Origin: Lysinibacillus sphaericus | GTDB lineage: Bacteria; Bacillota; Bacilli; Bacillales_A; Planococcaceae | Direction of reading: 5' to 3' | DNA: 64,000 bases | Assembly: GCF_006864135.1 (NCBI RefSeq) | Contig: NZ_SADV01000019.1 | Coordinates: forward strand, 23,514 to 87,513 | Part shown: piece by piece, positions 9,458 to 18,976 of the stretch | How positions within the stretch are numbered: the stretch's first letter is position 1 | Layout: each line of letters opens with the position of its first letter | Program-made: the position numbers and the translations under genes | Notes under the pieces: generated by a model | What the model saw: the letters and a program-made list of their open reading frames with translations, nothing else | What the model was told of the DNA's origin: nothing | Database searches by the model: none

Positions 9458-10819
9458 ATGAACGAACCGATGATGGACCGCGTCCCACCGCATAACCGGG
9501 AAGCGGAGCAATCGGTTATCGGTGCAATTTTCCTTGATCCTCAATCGTTAATCACGGCATCTGAAATTTTACTAGCAGATGATTTTTATCATAATGCACA
9601 TAAAACAATTTTCGAAACGATGCTACGTTTAAGTGATCAAGGAAAAGCGATAGATGTTGTAACAGTTACGGAAGAATTATCAGCTAAAAAGGAAATTGAG
9701 GATGTTGGCGGGCTATCTTATTTACTAGAGCTCGCCAATGCTGTCCCTACAGCTGCTAACGTCGCACACTATGCGAAAATTGTCGAAGAAAAGGCATTAT
9801 TACGTCGTTTAATTCGTGTTGCTACTAAAATAGTAGAAGATGGCTATACTCGTGAGGATGAGGTAGAGGCATTACTAGGTGAAGCAGAGAAGAAAATGAT
9901 GGAGGTAGCCAATCGTAAAAATGCGGGGGACTTTAAGCATGTTAAAGACGTATTGGTGGAAACCTTTGATAACATCGAAAAGCTTCAATCACAAAAAGGT
10001 GATGTTACAGGTATCCCGACAGGCTTCCGTGATTTAGATAATATAACAGCTGGCTTCCAGCGCAACGATTTAATTATTGTAGCGGCACGTCCTTCTGTAG
10101 GGAAAACAGCCTTTGCGTTGAATGTTGCGCAAAGTGTTGCCGTTCAAGCACGTGAAAATGTCGCGATCTTCTCTCTAGAGATGGGTGCTGAGCAGCTAGT
10201 TATGCGTATGCTTTGTGCGGAGGGAAATATAGATGCACAAGTTTTACGTACAGGTGCTTTAACAACGGAAGATTGGGGTAAACTAACTATGGCAATGGGA
10301 AGTTTATCGAATTCCGGAATTTTTATTGATGATACACCAGGTGTACGTATTAATGAAATTCGAGCAAAATGTCGACGTTTAGCACAGGAGCATGGCCTCG
10401 GTATGATTTTGATCGATTATTTACAGCTTATTCAAGGTAGTGGTAAGCCAGGTGAGAACCGTCAGCAAGAGGTATCTGAGATTTCACGTTCTTTAAAAGG
10501 TTTAGCGCGTGAGTTAAAGGTTCCGGTCATTGCATTATCACAGCTATCTCGTGGCGTTGAGCAACGTCAAGATAAGCGGCCTATGATGAGTGACTTACGT
10601 GAATCGGGAAGTATTGAGCAAGATGCTGATATTGTTGCCTTCTTATATCGTGATGATTATTACGATAAAGAGTCCGAGAGTAAAAATATGATTGAGATTA
10701 TTATTGCTAAACAGCGTAACGGTCCAACGGGTACAGTTACACTTGCTTTTAAAAAAGAATTCAATAAATTCATTAATGTGGATTGGTCGCAAATGCCGCC
10801 ACCACCTCCACGTGAGTAA
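9458..10819 (+). CDS. dnaC: Replicative DNA helicase (DnaB-type)
   Basis: Hexameric helicase of the replication fork, called DnaC in B. subtilis. The 453 residues comprise an N-terminal primase-interacting domain (residues 1-150, opening PPHNREAEQSVIGA), a linker, and a RecA-type ATPase domain. That domain has Walker A ARPSVGKTAFAL near 210, Walker B LILIDYLQL near 310, and LRESGSIEQDADIV. It ends with a proline run. A weak Shine-Dalgarno (GGGGCG) precedes the ATG. No intein or insertion is present. Confidence 0.97.
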   Translation: MNEPMMDRVPPHNREAEQSVIGAIFLDPQSLITASEILLADDFYHNAHKTIFETMLRLSDQGKAIDVVTVTEELSAKKEIEDVGGLSYLLELANAVPTAANVAHYAKIVEEKALLRRLIRVATKIVEDGYTREDEVEALLGEAEKKMMEVANRKNAGDFKHVKDVLVETFDNIEKLQSQKGDVTGIPTGFRDLDNITAGFQRNDLIIVAARPSVGKTAFALNVAQSVAVQARENVAIFSLEMGAEQLVMRMLCAEGNIDAQVLRTGALTTEDWGKLTMAMGSLSNSGIFIDDTPGVRINEIRAKCRRLAQEHGLGMILIDYLQLIQGSGKPGENRQQEVSEISRSLKGLARELKVPVIALSQLSRGVEQRQDKRPMMSDLRESGSIEQDADIVAFLYRDDYYDKESESKNMIEIIIAKQRNGPTGTVTLAFKKEFNKFINVDWSQMPPPPPRE

Positions 10820-10855
10820 ATATTTATCTTCATTCATAAGAAAAATTTCCTTCTT

Positions 10856-10905
10856 TTAGAGGAACTCAACGTTGGAGATTACACCAAGACGGAATTAATC
10901 TGAAT
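10856..10905. repeat. Degenerate 3' end of repeat family A
   Basis: Sequence after dnaC resembles the right end of the 1052-1180 repeat: GCCAAGACGAAATTGAT there corresponds to ACCAAGACGGAATTAAT here. The rest of the unit is absent. Confidence 0.45.
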
Positions 10906-10935
10906 GTTAGATAATATTCATACCATTCTGTTATT

Positions 10936-10982
10936 AAACACGAACGTTGAATCATATTTTTTGATTTTATGTTCGTGTTTTT
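10936..10982 (+). promoter_or_regulatory. Probable PurR operator (paired PurBoxes) upstream of purA, also terminator-like
   Basis: AAACACGAACGTT (10936-10948) and the inverted ATGTTCGTGTTT face each other. The CGAAC cores (10941-10945 and 10971-10975) are 25 bases apart, as in the PurBox pairs (AWWWCCGAACWWT) that bind PurR dimers in B. subtilis. The pair lies 19 bases upstream of the purA -35. The same bases can form a stem followed by T residues and so may also terminate the dnaC transcript. Confidence 0.7.
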
Positions 10983-10993
10983 AAGTATTTTTG

Positions 10994-11023
10994 TTGACTA
11001 GGCGTTTCTATCATTGATACAAT
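10994..11023 (+). promoter_or_regulatory. Sigma-A promoter of purA
   Basis: TTGACT (10994-10999), 18-base spacer, TACAAT (11018-11023). The purA start is 54 bases further on. Confidence 0.75.
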
Positions 11024-11076
11024 AATTAACGGCTTAAAAATTGAGATACAAATGGTATCTAACGGAGGTGCTGACT

Positions 11077-12369
11077 ATGACATCAGTTGTAGTTGTAGGA
11101 ACACAGTGGGGAGACGAAGGAAAAGGTAAAATTACAGATTTCCTTTCACAAAAAGCTGATGCAATCGCTCGTTTTGCAGGCGGTGATAATGCAGGACATA
11201 CAATTAAATTTGATGGTGAAACTTATAAGTTACATTTAATTCCATCAGGTATTTTCTATAAAGAGAAAACTTCAGTAATCGGAAATGGTTTGGTTGTTAA
11301 TCCAAAGTCATTAGTTACTGAGCTTAGAGGCTTACAAGAGCGTGGCATTGATACAGAAAATTTACGAATTTCTAATCGTGCGCATGTTATTTTGCCATAT
11401 CATATTAAGCAAGATATCGCCGATGAGGAAAGCCGTGGCGATAAAAAAATTGGTACGACTTGTAAAGGGATTGGACCATGCTATCAAGATAAAGTAGCAC
11501 GTATCGGTATCCGTATGGCTGATTTACTAGACAAGGATGTATTTGAAGAAAAACTACGTCAAAATTTAGCAATTAAGAATAAGTTATTTGAGAAATTTTA
11601 CGAAGTTGAAGGCGTAACATTCGAAGAAATTTTCGAAGAATACTACGGCTATGGACAAGAAATCGCAAAATATGTAACTGATACGTCTAAAATCTTAAAT
11701 GATGTACTAGATGAAGGCGGCAAAGTGTTATTTGAAGGAGCACAAGGTATTTTACTTGATGTCGATCAAGGTACGTATCCATTTGTAACATCTTCAAATC
11801 CTGTTGCTGGTGGAGTAGCGATTGGTGCTGGTGTTGGTCCTTCACGAGTTACAAGTGTTATTGGTGTATCTAAAGCCTATACGTCTCGTGTTGGCGATGG
11901 ACCGTTCCCAACTGAATTATTTGATGAAGTAGGTCAACAAATTCGTGAAGTTGGTCGTGAATACGGTACAACAACTGGCCGCCCACGTCGTGTAGGTTGG
12001 TTTGATACGGTAGTTGTGCGCCACTCACGCCGAGTAAGTGGTATTACGCATCTTGCGCTTAACTCTATCGATGTTTTATCTGGTTTAGAAACAGTTAAAA
12101 TTTGTACAGCGTATAAATATAAAGATGAAACGATTACTGAGTATCCAGCAAATCTTCATATTATTGAACAATGTGAACCAATTTATGAAGAGCTTCCAGG
12201 CTGGTCAGAAGATGTTACAGGCTGCAAAACATTAGAAGAGCTACCTGAGAATGCACGTCGTTATGTAGAACGCGTGAGTGAATTAACTGGTATTGAAATT
12301 GCTACTTTCTCTGTTGGTCCTGCACGTGAACAAACAAACGTTTTAGTGGATGTTTGGGAAGCAAAATAA
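11077..12369 (+). CDS. purA: Adenylosuccinate synthetase
   Basis: Converts IMP, aspartate and GTP to adenylosuccinate, the first committed step of AMP synthesis. The 430 residues begin [18 protein letters not shown] with the GDEGKGK P-loop at once. NAGHTI, the IMP-binding loop [15 protein letters not shown], the GTTTGRPRR switch loop and a C-terminal nucleotide-binding region are all present. The frame is open to 11041, but CGGAGGTG places the start at 11077. A PurBox pair lies upstream, matching PurR control of purA in B. subtilis. Confidence 0.97.
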   Translation: MTSVVVVGTQWGDEGKGKITDFLSQKADAIARFAGGDNAGHTIKFDGETYKLHLIPSGIFYKEKTSVIGNGLVVNPKSLVTELRGLQERGIDTENLRISNRAHVILPYHIKQDIADEESRGDKKIGTTCKGIGPCYQDKVARIGIRMADLLDKDVFEEKLRQNLAIKNKLFEKFYEVEGVTFEEIFEEYYGYGQEIAKYVTDTSKILNDVLDEGGKVLFEGAQGILLDVDQGTYPFVTSSNPVAGGVAIGAGVGPSRVTSVIGVSKAYTSRVGDGPFPTELFDEVGQQIREVGREYGTTTGRPRRVGWFDTVVVRHSRRVSGITHLALNSIDVLSGLETVKICTAYKYKDETITEYPANLHIIEQCEPIYEELPGWSEDVTGCKTLEELPENARRYVERVSELTGIEIATFSVGPAREQTNVLVDVWEAK

Positions 12370-12379
12370 ATATAAATCA

Positions 12380-12414
12380 AAAAAGGGCGTACCATATGCG
12401 GTACGTCCTTTTTT
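12380..12414 (+). terminator. Terminator of purA
   Basis: A-run, GGGCGTACC / GGTACGTCC stem with an ATATGC loop, then six T. A near-identical copy occurs at 12937-12968. Confidence 0.85.
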
Positions 12415-12489
12415 ATACCTCTTTCCTTACTTTGAATTTTGGGGCGAGACGCAATTATTGTCCTATATTTTATGTATTCAAAATTAGTA

Positions 12490-12705
12490 AGACTCTTCGG
12501 CAAAACGAGGGGTTGATTTCCGTTCCGACTGAGCGCTTTCCTGGGGGCGTCCGATGAGCCGCTTCACTCGCGCTGCTCGCTCCAGGGTCTCGGGCCAACA
12601 CGATGTTGGTCACGAAGGCGTTATCACAGGATGTGATGCTTTTAGCCTTCGTTCCTCTATTGCTGATCCCCAAGGAGTCGCTCAGTCTCCACTCCAATCA
12701 GCCAC
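12490..12705. repeat. Dispersed repeat family B, forward copy with inserted hairpins
   Basis: GC-richer than its surroundings. Segments GGGGTTGATTTCCGTTCCGA, CTGGGGGCGTCCGATGAG and CCACTCCAATCA recur in reverse orientation at 36472-36612. This copy has extra hairpins CCAACACGATGTTGG (12595-12609) and ATCACAGGATGTGAT (12623-12637) absent from the other. Short open frames across it carry no recognisable protein. From 12706 to 12930 nothing else is recognised except a GTGTGAAAGCGAAGCAGCAA unit near 12793. Confidence 0.75.
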
Positions 12706-12936
12706 TTCACTTAGCGTATATTTTCTGGCATATTACTCTAAATTTATAGTGATAATATGTGAAAATATAGTGGTAGTAATAGATGTCTTTTGTGTGAAAG
12801 CGAAGCAGCAATAGATTCTTTTTACAAAGTGTAGCTACACAAAATGTAAAATAGCGTCACTGTAATAAGCCTATTCAATTTGATTATGGTAAGTAGCCAT
12901 AATATTCACTTTCATAGATGTATTTCAACAACATTA

Positions 12937-12968
12937 AAAGGACGTGCCATATGCGGTACGTCCTTTTT
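12937..12968 (-). terminator. Terminator of the YitT-type gene, duplicate of the purA terminator
   Basis: AAAAGGACGTGCC / GGTACGTCCTTTTTT stem. The loop ATATGC and most stem bases equal those at 12380-12414. It lies directly after the stop of the minus-strand gene ending at 12972. Confidence 0.75.
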
Positions 12969-12971
12969 TCA

Positions 12972-13874
12972 CTAGTGAATATCTCTCTTCTTGAAGCGGC
13001 CACCTCTAACCTCTGCAATATTACCAATTGCTAGGAATGCATGATCATCAATTTCTGCGACGATTGATTTAAGCTTGGATTCCTCTAATCGGGTAATGAC
13101 GGTAAAAATAACTTTTTTATCGTTACCTGTATAAGCCCCCTCACCATGAAGGAAGGTTACACCTCGACCTAGTCGGTCCATAATCGTTTGCCCAATTTCA
13201 TCAATTTCATCACTAATGATATAAACGGATTTTGATTCCTCCATCCCTTGAATGACGATATCAATCATTTTATAAGCAATATAGTATGCCAGGATAGAGT
13301 ACATGGCTTGTTCCCATGTGAACACAAACCCCGCTACTGCAAAGATGAGTAAATTGCAGAACATAATAATTTCACCAACGGAAAACGGTGTTTTACTATT
13401 AAATAAAATAGCTAAAATTTCAGTCCCATCTAATGAGCCACCATAACGAATGACAATGCCGACACCAATACCTAAAATCATGCCACCAAAAACTGTGGCC
13501 AATAGCGTATCTTGAGTGAACGGGTTTAGATTATGTAAGAAAAGAGTTGTTAATGAGAGTACTGTAATTCCGAGCCCTGTGGAAAGTGCAAAGGTTTTAC
13601 CGATTTGTTTATAGCCTAAAAAGATGAAAGGTAAGTTTAAAATGAAGATGAAAATACCAAGAGGTAAATTTAATAAATGAGAAGTAATAATGGAAACACC
13701 TACGATTCCACCATCCATAATGTGGTTTGGTACTAAAAATAGCTCTAGCCCCAGTGCCATAATGACTGCACCTAATGCCACCATAATGGTCCTAATGATA
13801 AGTTTTCGAACGGGATTTTTACATTGAGGCTTTCTTACTTTAGGGGTTATTTCAGATGTTTGTAAAACATTCAA
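12972..13874 (-). CDS. YitT family membrane protein (DUF161/DUF2179)
   Basis: Integral membrane protein of about 300 residues with five to six TM helices in the first 200. It includes the family motif NHIMDGGIVGVSII and the RYGGSLDGTEILA region, and has a cytoplasmic C-terminal DUF2179 domain of ferredoxin-like fold (FTVITRLEESKLKSIV). Homologues are proposed transporters, but the substrate is unknown. There is no ATG; the TTG at 13874 is chosen because GGAG lies nine bases upstream. A TTG at 13892 is possible. It is inserted between purA and walR, facing the opposite way. Confidence 0.8.
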   Translation of the reverse strand: MNVLQTSEITPKVRKPQCKNPVRKLIIRTIMVALGAVIMALGLELFLVPNHIMDGGIVGVSIITSHLLNLPLGIFIFILNLPFIFLGYKQIGKTFALSTGLGITVLSLTTLFLHNLNPFTQDTLLATVFGGMILGIGVGIVIRYGGSLDGTEILAILFNSKTPFSVGEIIMFCNLLIFAVAGFVFTWEQAMYSILAYYIAYKMIDIVIQGMEESKSVYIISDEIDEIGQTIMDRLGRGVTFLHGEGAYTGNDKKVIFTVITRLEESKLKSIVAEIDDHAFLAIGNIAEVRGGRFKKRDIH

Positions 13875-14239
13875 ATTAATCGCTCCATTCAACTAATGTA
13901 TCTAATCTTTATTTTATCAGAATATTTAAAAAGCAAAAAGTGATAAGTTTAAAATTATAGTAAAAATAAATGGAATACTAGCGGCTTTATTCAAAGAACT
14001 CAGCTAATCGCTTGGAGTAGAGGTTGAGCGGCTTGGGGTCTAGATATCTCATGAAAAGTACAAGACAGGAACAAAATCTAATTCTGAAACTATACTTTTT
14101 AATAGCTATAAGAAAGGAATGATGTAACAATTAGTAGAGAATTAATACATTTACATTACAAAAAGGTGAAAACAGTTAAACTGTATTTTCTTTATGGTAC
14201 AGTATATTGGTGCAAAAAATATTTGTGGGTAATTAATAC

Positions 14240-14434
14240 TACTATAGAAAAGGTGGAAGGTGCTTTACGGTCACCTAACATCAATTAAAGCGCAAAGTTA
14301 GGACAAGTAAGTAGTAGGGGAAATCTGTTAGGGGAATTATAGGCACTACTAGAAATCCATCAGGTACACATCTACACTTTGAAGTTAAGAAAAAGGGTTC
14401 GTTAGAAAACCTATTATCATATGCAGGGCGTTAA
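14240..14434 (+). pseudogene. Decayed M23 peptidase (LytM-type) remnant
   Basis: Translating different frames gives YGHLTSIKAQS near 14266, then KVGQ...RGNLLG near 14293-14333, then GTTRNPSGTHLHFEVKKKG and a C-terminal SLENLLSYAGR-stop (14342-14434). These match, in order, the YGHL, KVGQxVxxGxxIG and HLHFEV signatures of M23 zinc metalloendopeptidases. They are separated by frameshifts and stop codons, and no start remains. It is the 3' part of a cell-wall hydrolase gene once located just upstream of walR. The region 13893-14239 before it shows no recognisable coding. Confidence 0.8.
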
Positions 14435-14447
14435 TCAATTCGAATAG

Positions 14448-14476
14448 AAGGCAGTCCAAAATAGGGCTGTCTTTTT
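14448..14476 (+). terminator. Terminator after the M23 remnant
   Basis: AAGGCAGTCC / GGGCTGTCTTT stem (with G-U pairs), AAAATA loop, then T5. It follows the pseudogene stop by 13 bases. Confidence 0.75.
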
Positions 14477-14550
14477 ATATACTTCGTATGTAAATCTATG
14501 TTATTTCCCGAGAAATATTTGTCGAAATATATTTTAACTTTTATTAGCAA

Positions 14551-14946
14551 CTTTTTTCTGTAGTGAAAGCAAAGCGACAGGTACAGAAGTCATCCGCCTC
14601 TATAGGTGATGAGATGAATGCGATTTTAAGTCAATTTTCAGAGAGTATCCAAATATCTAAGAACGCTGTGTCCTGTGGCAACGGCTGAGTGACTAACTTT
14701 GTACTGTTGCCGCTGTCGCATAGACAAAACACTGTGCTGACGCTGCGTTAGCACTACGCTTTCGCGCAAAAAACATCTGTTGGCCTAAAGCCTCCGGCGG
14801 ATGTCACGGGTTCGGAAAGGAGCTTTTTTATAGGAAGTTAGCCTAAAACCATCGCATCCATGCGATAACGGCTAACTGACCTGCATCACGCAGGCCTAAG
14901 CACAAAGGCCAATTCCGGAAGCAATTTGTTGAGGCATAATTGATTA
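14551..14946. repeat. Long copy of dispersed hairpin repeat family A
   Basis: Non-coding block of about 395 bases between the M23 remnant and walR. It shares with 58491-59004 the string of modules GAAAGC(A)AAGCGACAG, GGTGATGAGATGAATGC, TGTCCTGTGGCAA, AAGCCTCCGGCGGATGTCAC, the nested stem GTTAGCC...ATCGCATCCATGCGAT...GGCTAAC (14838-14876), CCTGCATCACGCAGG (14880-14894) and GAGGCATAATTGAT. There is no ORF, transposase or flanking target duplication that I could identify. Confidence 0.8.
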
Positions 14947-15074
14947 TAACAATATCGTAAAATGTCTTAGGATTTAGAATAATGCATAGAAGTTAAAAGC
15001 ATGGTAGAGTTAGAGTAGTGACTTTAAAAATACAATCGTTTAAAAATAGATAAAAAGCGAAAGGGAGAAAAAAT

Positions 15075-15788
15075 ATGGACAAGACCATTTTAGTTGTTGA
15101 CGATGAAAAACCAATCGCAGATATTTTACAGTTTAATTTAATAAAAGAAGGCTACAAAGTTATTTGTGCTTATGATGGAGATGAGGCACTAGAGAAGGTT
15201 GAGGAAGAACAACCAGATTTAATGCTTTTAGATATAATGTTACCTAAGCGTGATGGGATGGAAGTATGTCGAGAAGTACGAAAAAAATATGATTTCCCTA
15301 TCATTATGCTAACTGCAAAAGGGTCTGAAATTGATAAAGTATTAGGACTAGAAATGGGCGCGGATGATTATGTGACAAAGCCATTTAGTACACGTGAGCT
15401 CATTGCACGTGTAAAGGCAAATATGCGTCGCTTACAGGTAGTAGCCCCTACTGCCGAAGAGGTTGAAGAAGAGTCCAATGAAATTGTAGTAGGCTCGCTT
15501 GTTATTCAGCCAGATGCTTACTTAGTATTGAAACGTGATGAAGCAATTGAACTAACACACAGAGAGTTTGAACTATTACATTACTTAGGGAAGCATATCG
15601 GACAAGTAATGACGCGTGAGCATTTACTACAAACTGTGTGGGGCTATGACTATTTCGGTGATGTACGAACAGTAGATGTAACAATTCGTCGTTTACGAGA
15701 AAAAATAGAGGACAATCCTAGTCATCCGGCTTGGATTGTAACACGCCGTGGTGTAGGTTATTATTTACGAAATCCTGAACAGGAGTAA
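15075..15788 (+). CDS. walR: Response regulator WalR (YycF)
   Basis: Essential OmpR-family regulator of cell-wall hydrolase genes, phosphorylated by WalK. The 237 residues have a receiver domain (1-120) with acidic pair D9/D10, phosphoacceptor D53 in [11 protein letters not shown], and K102-type [14 protein letters not shown] winged-helix DNA-binding domain follows (about 135-235, [12 protein letters not shown] and [14 protein letters not shown]). GGGAG lies before the ATG. A TACAAT at 15031 could be the -10, though no good -35 was found. First gene of walRK-yycHIJ. Confidence 0.97.
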   Translation: MDKTILVVDDEKPIADILQFNLIKEGYKVICAYDGDEALEKVEEEQPDLMLLDIMLPKRDGMEVCREVRKKYDFPIIMLTAKGSEIDKVLGLEMGADDYVTKPFSTRELIARVKANMRRLQVVAPTAEEVEEESNEIVVGSLVIQPDAYLVLKRDEAIELTHREFELLHYLGKHIGQVMTREHLLQTVWGYDYFGDVRTVDVTIRRLREKIEDNPSHPAWIVTRRGVGYYLRNPEQE

Positions 15789-15794
15789 AAAGGA

Positions 15795-17660
15795 ATGCAG
15801 AAAGTTAGCTTCTTTAAATCAATTCATGTCAAGCTAGTACTAATTTACATTTTGCTAATCCTACTTGCTTTGCAAATAATAGGAATTTATTTTGCGCGTG
15901 AATTAGAGCAAAATTTAAAAGATAACTTCCGACAATCCATTTTTCAACGTGTCGATTTAATGCAATATAGCATTCGTGAAGAAATGTTAAAAGAGCGCGA
16001 TGAAAGTATGCCAACTCTTGAAGAGAGCTTGAAAACGATTGTTATGGAATTTTCCACAGGGTTGAAGGACCTTTCTAAAGGAGATATTTTAGAAATCCGT
16101 GTCATCGATAATAGGCAGCGTATTCGCGCCACATCTGAGATAGACAATCAAAGTTTGATTGGACAGCGCTCGAATAATGACCTCGTACGCCGTGCTATCT
16201 CTGCAGAAACATTATTTGAAAACATTAAACTTGATAATAAAACAAGAAATCGAGTGTGGGTGTTAGCTTCGCCAATTCGAGATGGTGCAGGACCTGATGA
16301 TGAAATCATAGGGGTACTCTATATTGAGGCAAATATTGAATCTGTTTTTGAACAAGTGAATGACATTAACCGTATTTTCCTTGGTGGTACAGCGGTGTCC
16401 TTAGTAATTACTATCTTTTTAGGTATCTTAGTGGCACGAACAATTACACAGCCAATTTCAGATATGCGTAAGCAGGCACAGGCGATGGCAAAGGGTAACT
16501 ATTCTCGAAAAGTGCGGGTTTATGGTACAGATGAGATAGGGCAGCTTGCTATAACCTTTAATCATTTAACAAATCGCTTGCAGGAGGCGCAATCTACTAC
16601 TGAGGCGGAACGACGAAAGCTCGATTCGGTCCTTAGTAATATGACGGATGGCGTTATTGCAACAGATCGAAAAGGGCGTATCATTCTTATTAATGACCCC
16701 GCACTAGAGCTGCTGCATATTTCAAGAGATATTACATTAGGCCGACCGATTGCATCTGTTTTAGGAATTGACCAAGAGTATAGTTTTGAGGATTTAATTC
16801 ACATGAATGATGCGGTGAATTTAAATTTTAGTACAGCAGACGCACCGTATATTTTACGTGCGAATTTCTCTGTTATTCAAAAAGAAACGGGCTTTATTAA
16901 TGGTCTAATTACCGTACTGCACGATATTACGGAACAGGAAAAAATAGAGATGGATCGCAGGGAATTTGTATCAAATGTGTCACATGAATTAAGGACACCG
17001 TTAACGACGATGCGCAGTTATTTAGAGGCGTTAGCAGATGGTGCATGGAAAGATGAAAATATTGCTCCAACATTTTTGAATGTCACACAAACAGAGACAG
17101 AGCGTATGATCCGCTTAGTGAATGACTTATTGCAGTTATCAAGAATGGATAGTTCAGATTATGAACTGAATCAAGACATTGTTCTATTTAATTCATTCTT
17201 TAACCGTATTATCGATCGTTTTGAAATGTCTAAGTCAGATAAAGTGATGTTTGAACGTTTATTCCCAGAGGCATCTTATTATGTAGAAATCGATACGGAT
17301 AAGGTGACACAAGTTATCGATAATATTATTTCTAATGCTATTAAGTATTCACCCGATGGCGGTAATATTCGCTTTGGCTTTACAGCGCAAGGAGATATGC
17401 TAAAGGTTATGATTTCCGATGATGGTATGGGAATTCCTAAGGAAAATGTAGGACGTATTTTTGAGCGTTTCTATCGAGTAGATCGAGCTCGAGCTCGTTC
17501 TATGGGAGGCACAGGTCTAGGTCTAGCTATTGCCAGGGAAATGATTGAAGCTCATGGCGGTAAAATATGGGCTGAAAGTGAAGAAGGGCATGGAACAACG
17601 GTTTTCTTCACATTACCACTTAATTTAGATGATTTTGACGAGGCAGGTGAGTGGGAATGA
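15795..17660 (+). CDS. walK: Sensor histidine kinase WalK (YycG)
   Basis: Membrane kinase that senses cell-wall status at the division site and phosphorylates WalR. The 621-residue protein has TM1 (about 12-32), an extracellular PAS/Cache-like domain, TM2 (about 190-215), HAMP, a cytoplasmic PAS (about 270-370), HisKA with VSNVSHELRTPL (His397), and a HATPase domain with N, G1 (DDGMGIP) and G2 (GGTGLGLAIA) boxes. Its stop overlaps the yycH start. Confidence 0.97.
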   Translation: MQKVSFFKSIHVKLVLIYILLILLALQIIGIYFARELEQNLKDNFRQSIFQRVDLMQYSIREEMLKERDESMPTLEESLKTIVMEFSTGLKDLSKGDILEIRVIDNRQRIRATSEIDNQSLIGQRSNNDLVRRAISAETLFENIKLDNKTRNRVWVLASPIRDGAGPDDEIIGVLYIEANIESVFEQVNDINRIFLGGTAVSLVITIFLGILVARTITQPISDMRKQAQAMAKGNYSRKVRVYGTDEIGQLAITFNHLTNRLQEAQSTTEAERRKLDSVLSNMTDGVIATDRKGRIILINDPALELLHISRDITLGRPIASVLGIDQEYSFEDLIHMNDAVNLNFSTADAPYILRANFSVIQKETGFINGLITVLHDITEQEKIEMDRREFVSNVSHELRTPLTTMRSYLEALADGAWKDENIAPTFLNVTQTETERMIRLVNDLLQLSRMDSSDYELNQDIVLFNSFFNRIIDRFEMSKSDKVMFERLFPEASYYVEIDTDKVTQVIDNIISNAIKYSPDGGNIRFGFTAQGDMLKVMISDDGMGIPKENVGRIFERFYRVDRARARSMGGTGLGLAIAREMIEAHGGKIWAESEEGHGTTVFFTLPLNLDDFDEAGEWE

Positions 17661-18976
17661 AATATATAGAACCAGTTAAATCAGTTGTTTTATTCCTACT
17701 TGTTGTGCTAAGTGTTGTTTTAACCTTTATAATTTGGACATACACGCCAGATTATAAATTTATTGAAAAGACTGAAGGAAAAGAAATTCTAATCGGACCA
17801 CAAAAAAAAACGGAGGATGTAATTCGTCCTTATAAAGCTATTTACCGTTTTGATAAAGAATTTACCGGAACAGTATCTAATGGTGCAATGGTAGATATTA
17901 TGGACGCATTTCATGGGTGGAATATCCTGGATTTAATGCCCGTTGACAATAATCTTAAGGCGGACTCTGTAAACGATATGATTCGTTCTAACAATTATAT
18001 GACTGTCTTTTTCCCTGGTGAGATTCCTTACTCTGCCTTTAACACGATTTTTCAATTCGCCGATAAGGAGCTACCTGAAACAACCTTCAATCGTATGATT
18101 ATAGATTGGAGCAATTATAATAGCAAAGTAATACAGGTATTTTTCATTAGTGGCAATAATGAACTATTAATGCGTTCACGTGTAAGTCTAGAAAATGCTA
18201 ATCAATTTGTAAGAGCTATTATTGAGCCAGCGAAAACATACGGCACTTTTAAAGAAGTGGAGCGAGAGGGCTTTACCTCACTATATATTGCAAATGATAA
18301 AATTGAATCTGCAAAATATACGTATTTTACCGAAGAGAAACCTGAATTATTTAAAAATGTGGTATTTACAAATCTAAACAATGTCGTGCGCACTGATGAA
18401 AGTGCAACTACTGAAAAATATCACGATGGAATGTCACGGATGGTGATTGATTCGAAGGTGAAATCATTAACCTATGTATATCCAGCTGCAGAAAGTAGTG
18501 TAAGAATAGAGCCTTCCAAGCTCTTTACGGATAGCTTTGAATTTATCAATGAACACGGAGGTTTTACAGATGATTATCGCTTAGCCTCAACAAGTACAAG
18601 CAATAATCAATTGGATTATCAGCTATATTTACATGGATTACCGATTTATAGTGATCAGGCTATAAACCGAATTACAACCGTTTGGGGAGAAAATCGTATT
18701 TTCCGCTACAAACGTCCATACTTTTCTTTTGAGAAAGATATTCCGTCCGAAAAAGAGATGAAGGAACTTCCATCAGGATCGGAAATCGTTGAAAAGATTA
18801 AAAAGCTAAATAACATTGCTTTATCAGATATAGATGATATTGTTGTGGGTTTCTATTTAACCTATGATCAAAGCACAATAGTGACATTAGAGCCATGCTG
18901 GTTTGTTATTCGTAATGGTATATCGACAAAACTGACGCCTGACATATTAGGGGGTGTCAAAAATGGATTGGAATAG
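17657..18976 (+). CDS. yycH: WalK regulator YycH
   Basis: Membrane-anchored extracellular protein that, with YycI, binds and modulates WalK. The 439 residues have one N-terminal TM helix (about 10-30) and a large external domain. The frame is open from a GTG at 17651, but the ATG at 17657 overlaps the walK stop as ATGA and gives the expected start MKYIEPVKSVVL. It overlaps yycI by 14 bases at its end. Confidence 0.92.
   Translation: MKYIEPVKSVVLFLLVVLSVVLTFIIWTYTPDYKFIEKTEGKEILIGPQKKTEDVIRPYKAIYRFDKEFTGTVSNGAMVDIMDAFHGWNILDLMPVDNNLKADSVNDMIRSNNYMTVFFPGEIPYSAFNTIFQFADKELPETTFNRMIIDWSNYNSKVIQVFFISGNNELLMRSRVSLENANQFVRAIIEPAKTYGTFKEVEREGFTSLYIANDKIESAKYTYFTEEKPELFKNVVFTNLNNVVRTDESATTEKYHDGMSRMVIDSKVKSLTYVYPAAESSVRIEPSKLFTDSFEFINEHGGFTDDYRLASTSTSNNQLDYQLYLHGLPIYSDQAINRITTVWGENRIFRYKRPYFSFEKDIPSEKEMKELPSGSEIVEKIKKLNNIALSDIDDIVVGFYLTYDQSTIVTLEPCWFVIRNGISTKLTPDILGGVKNGLE

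Noticed and set aside
12354..12814. Short ORFs of 67-86 codons across the repeat after purA
   Set aside because: They lie on repeat DNA on both strands, lack ribosome sites and show no protein-like conservation.
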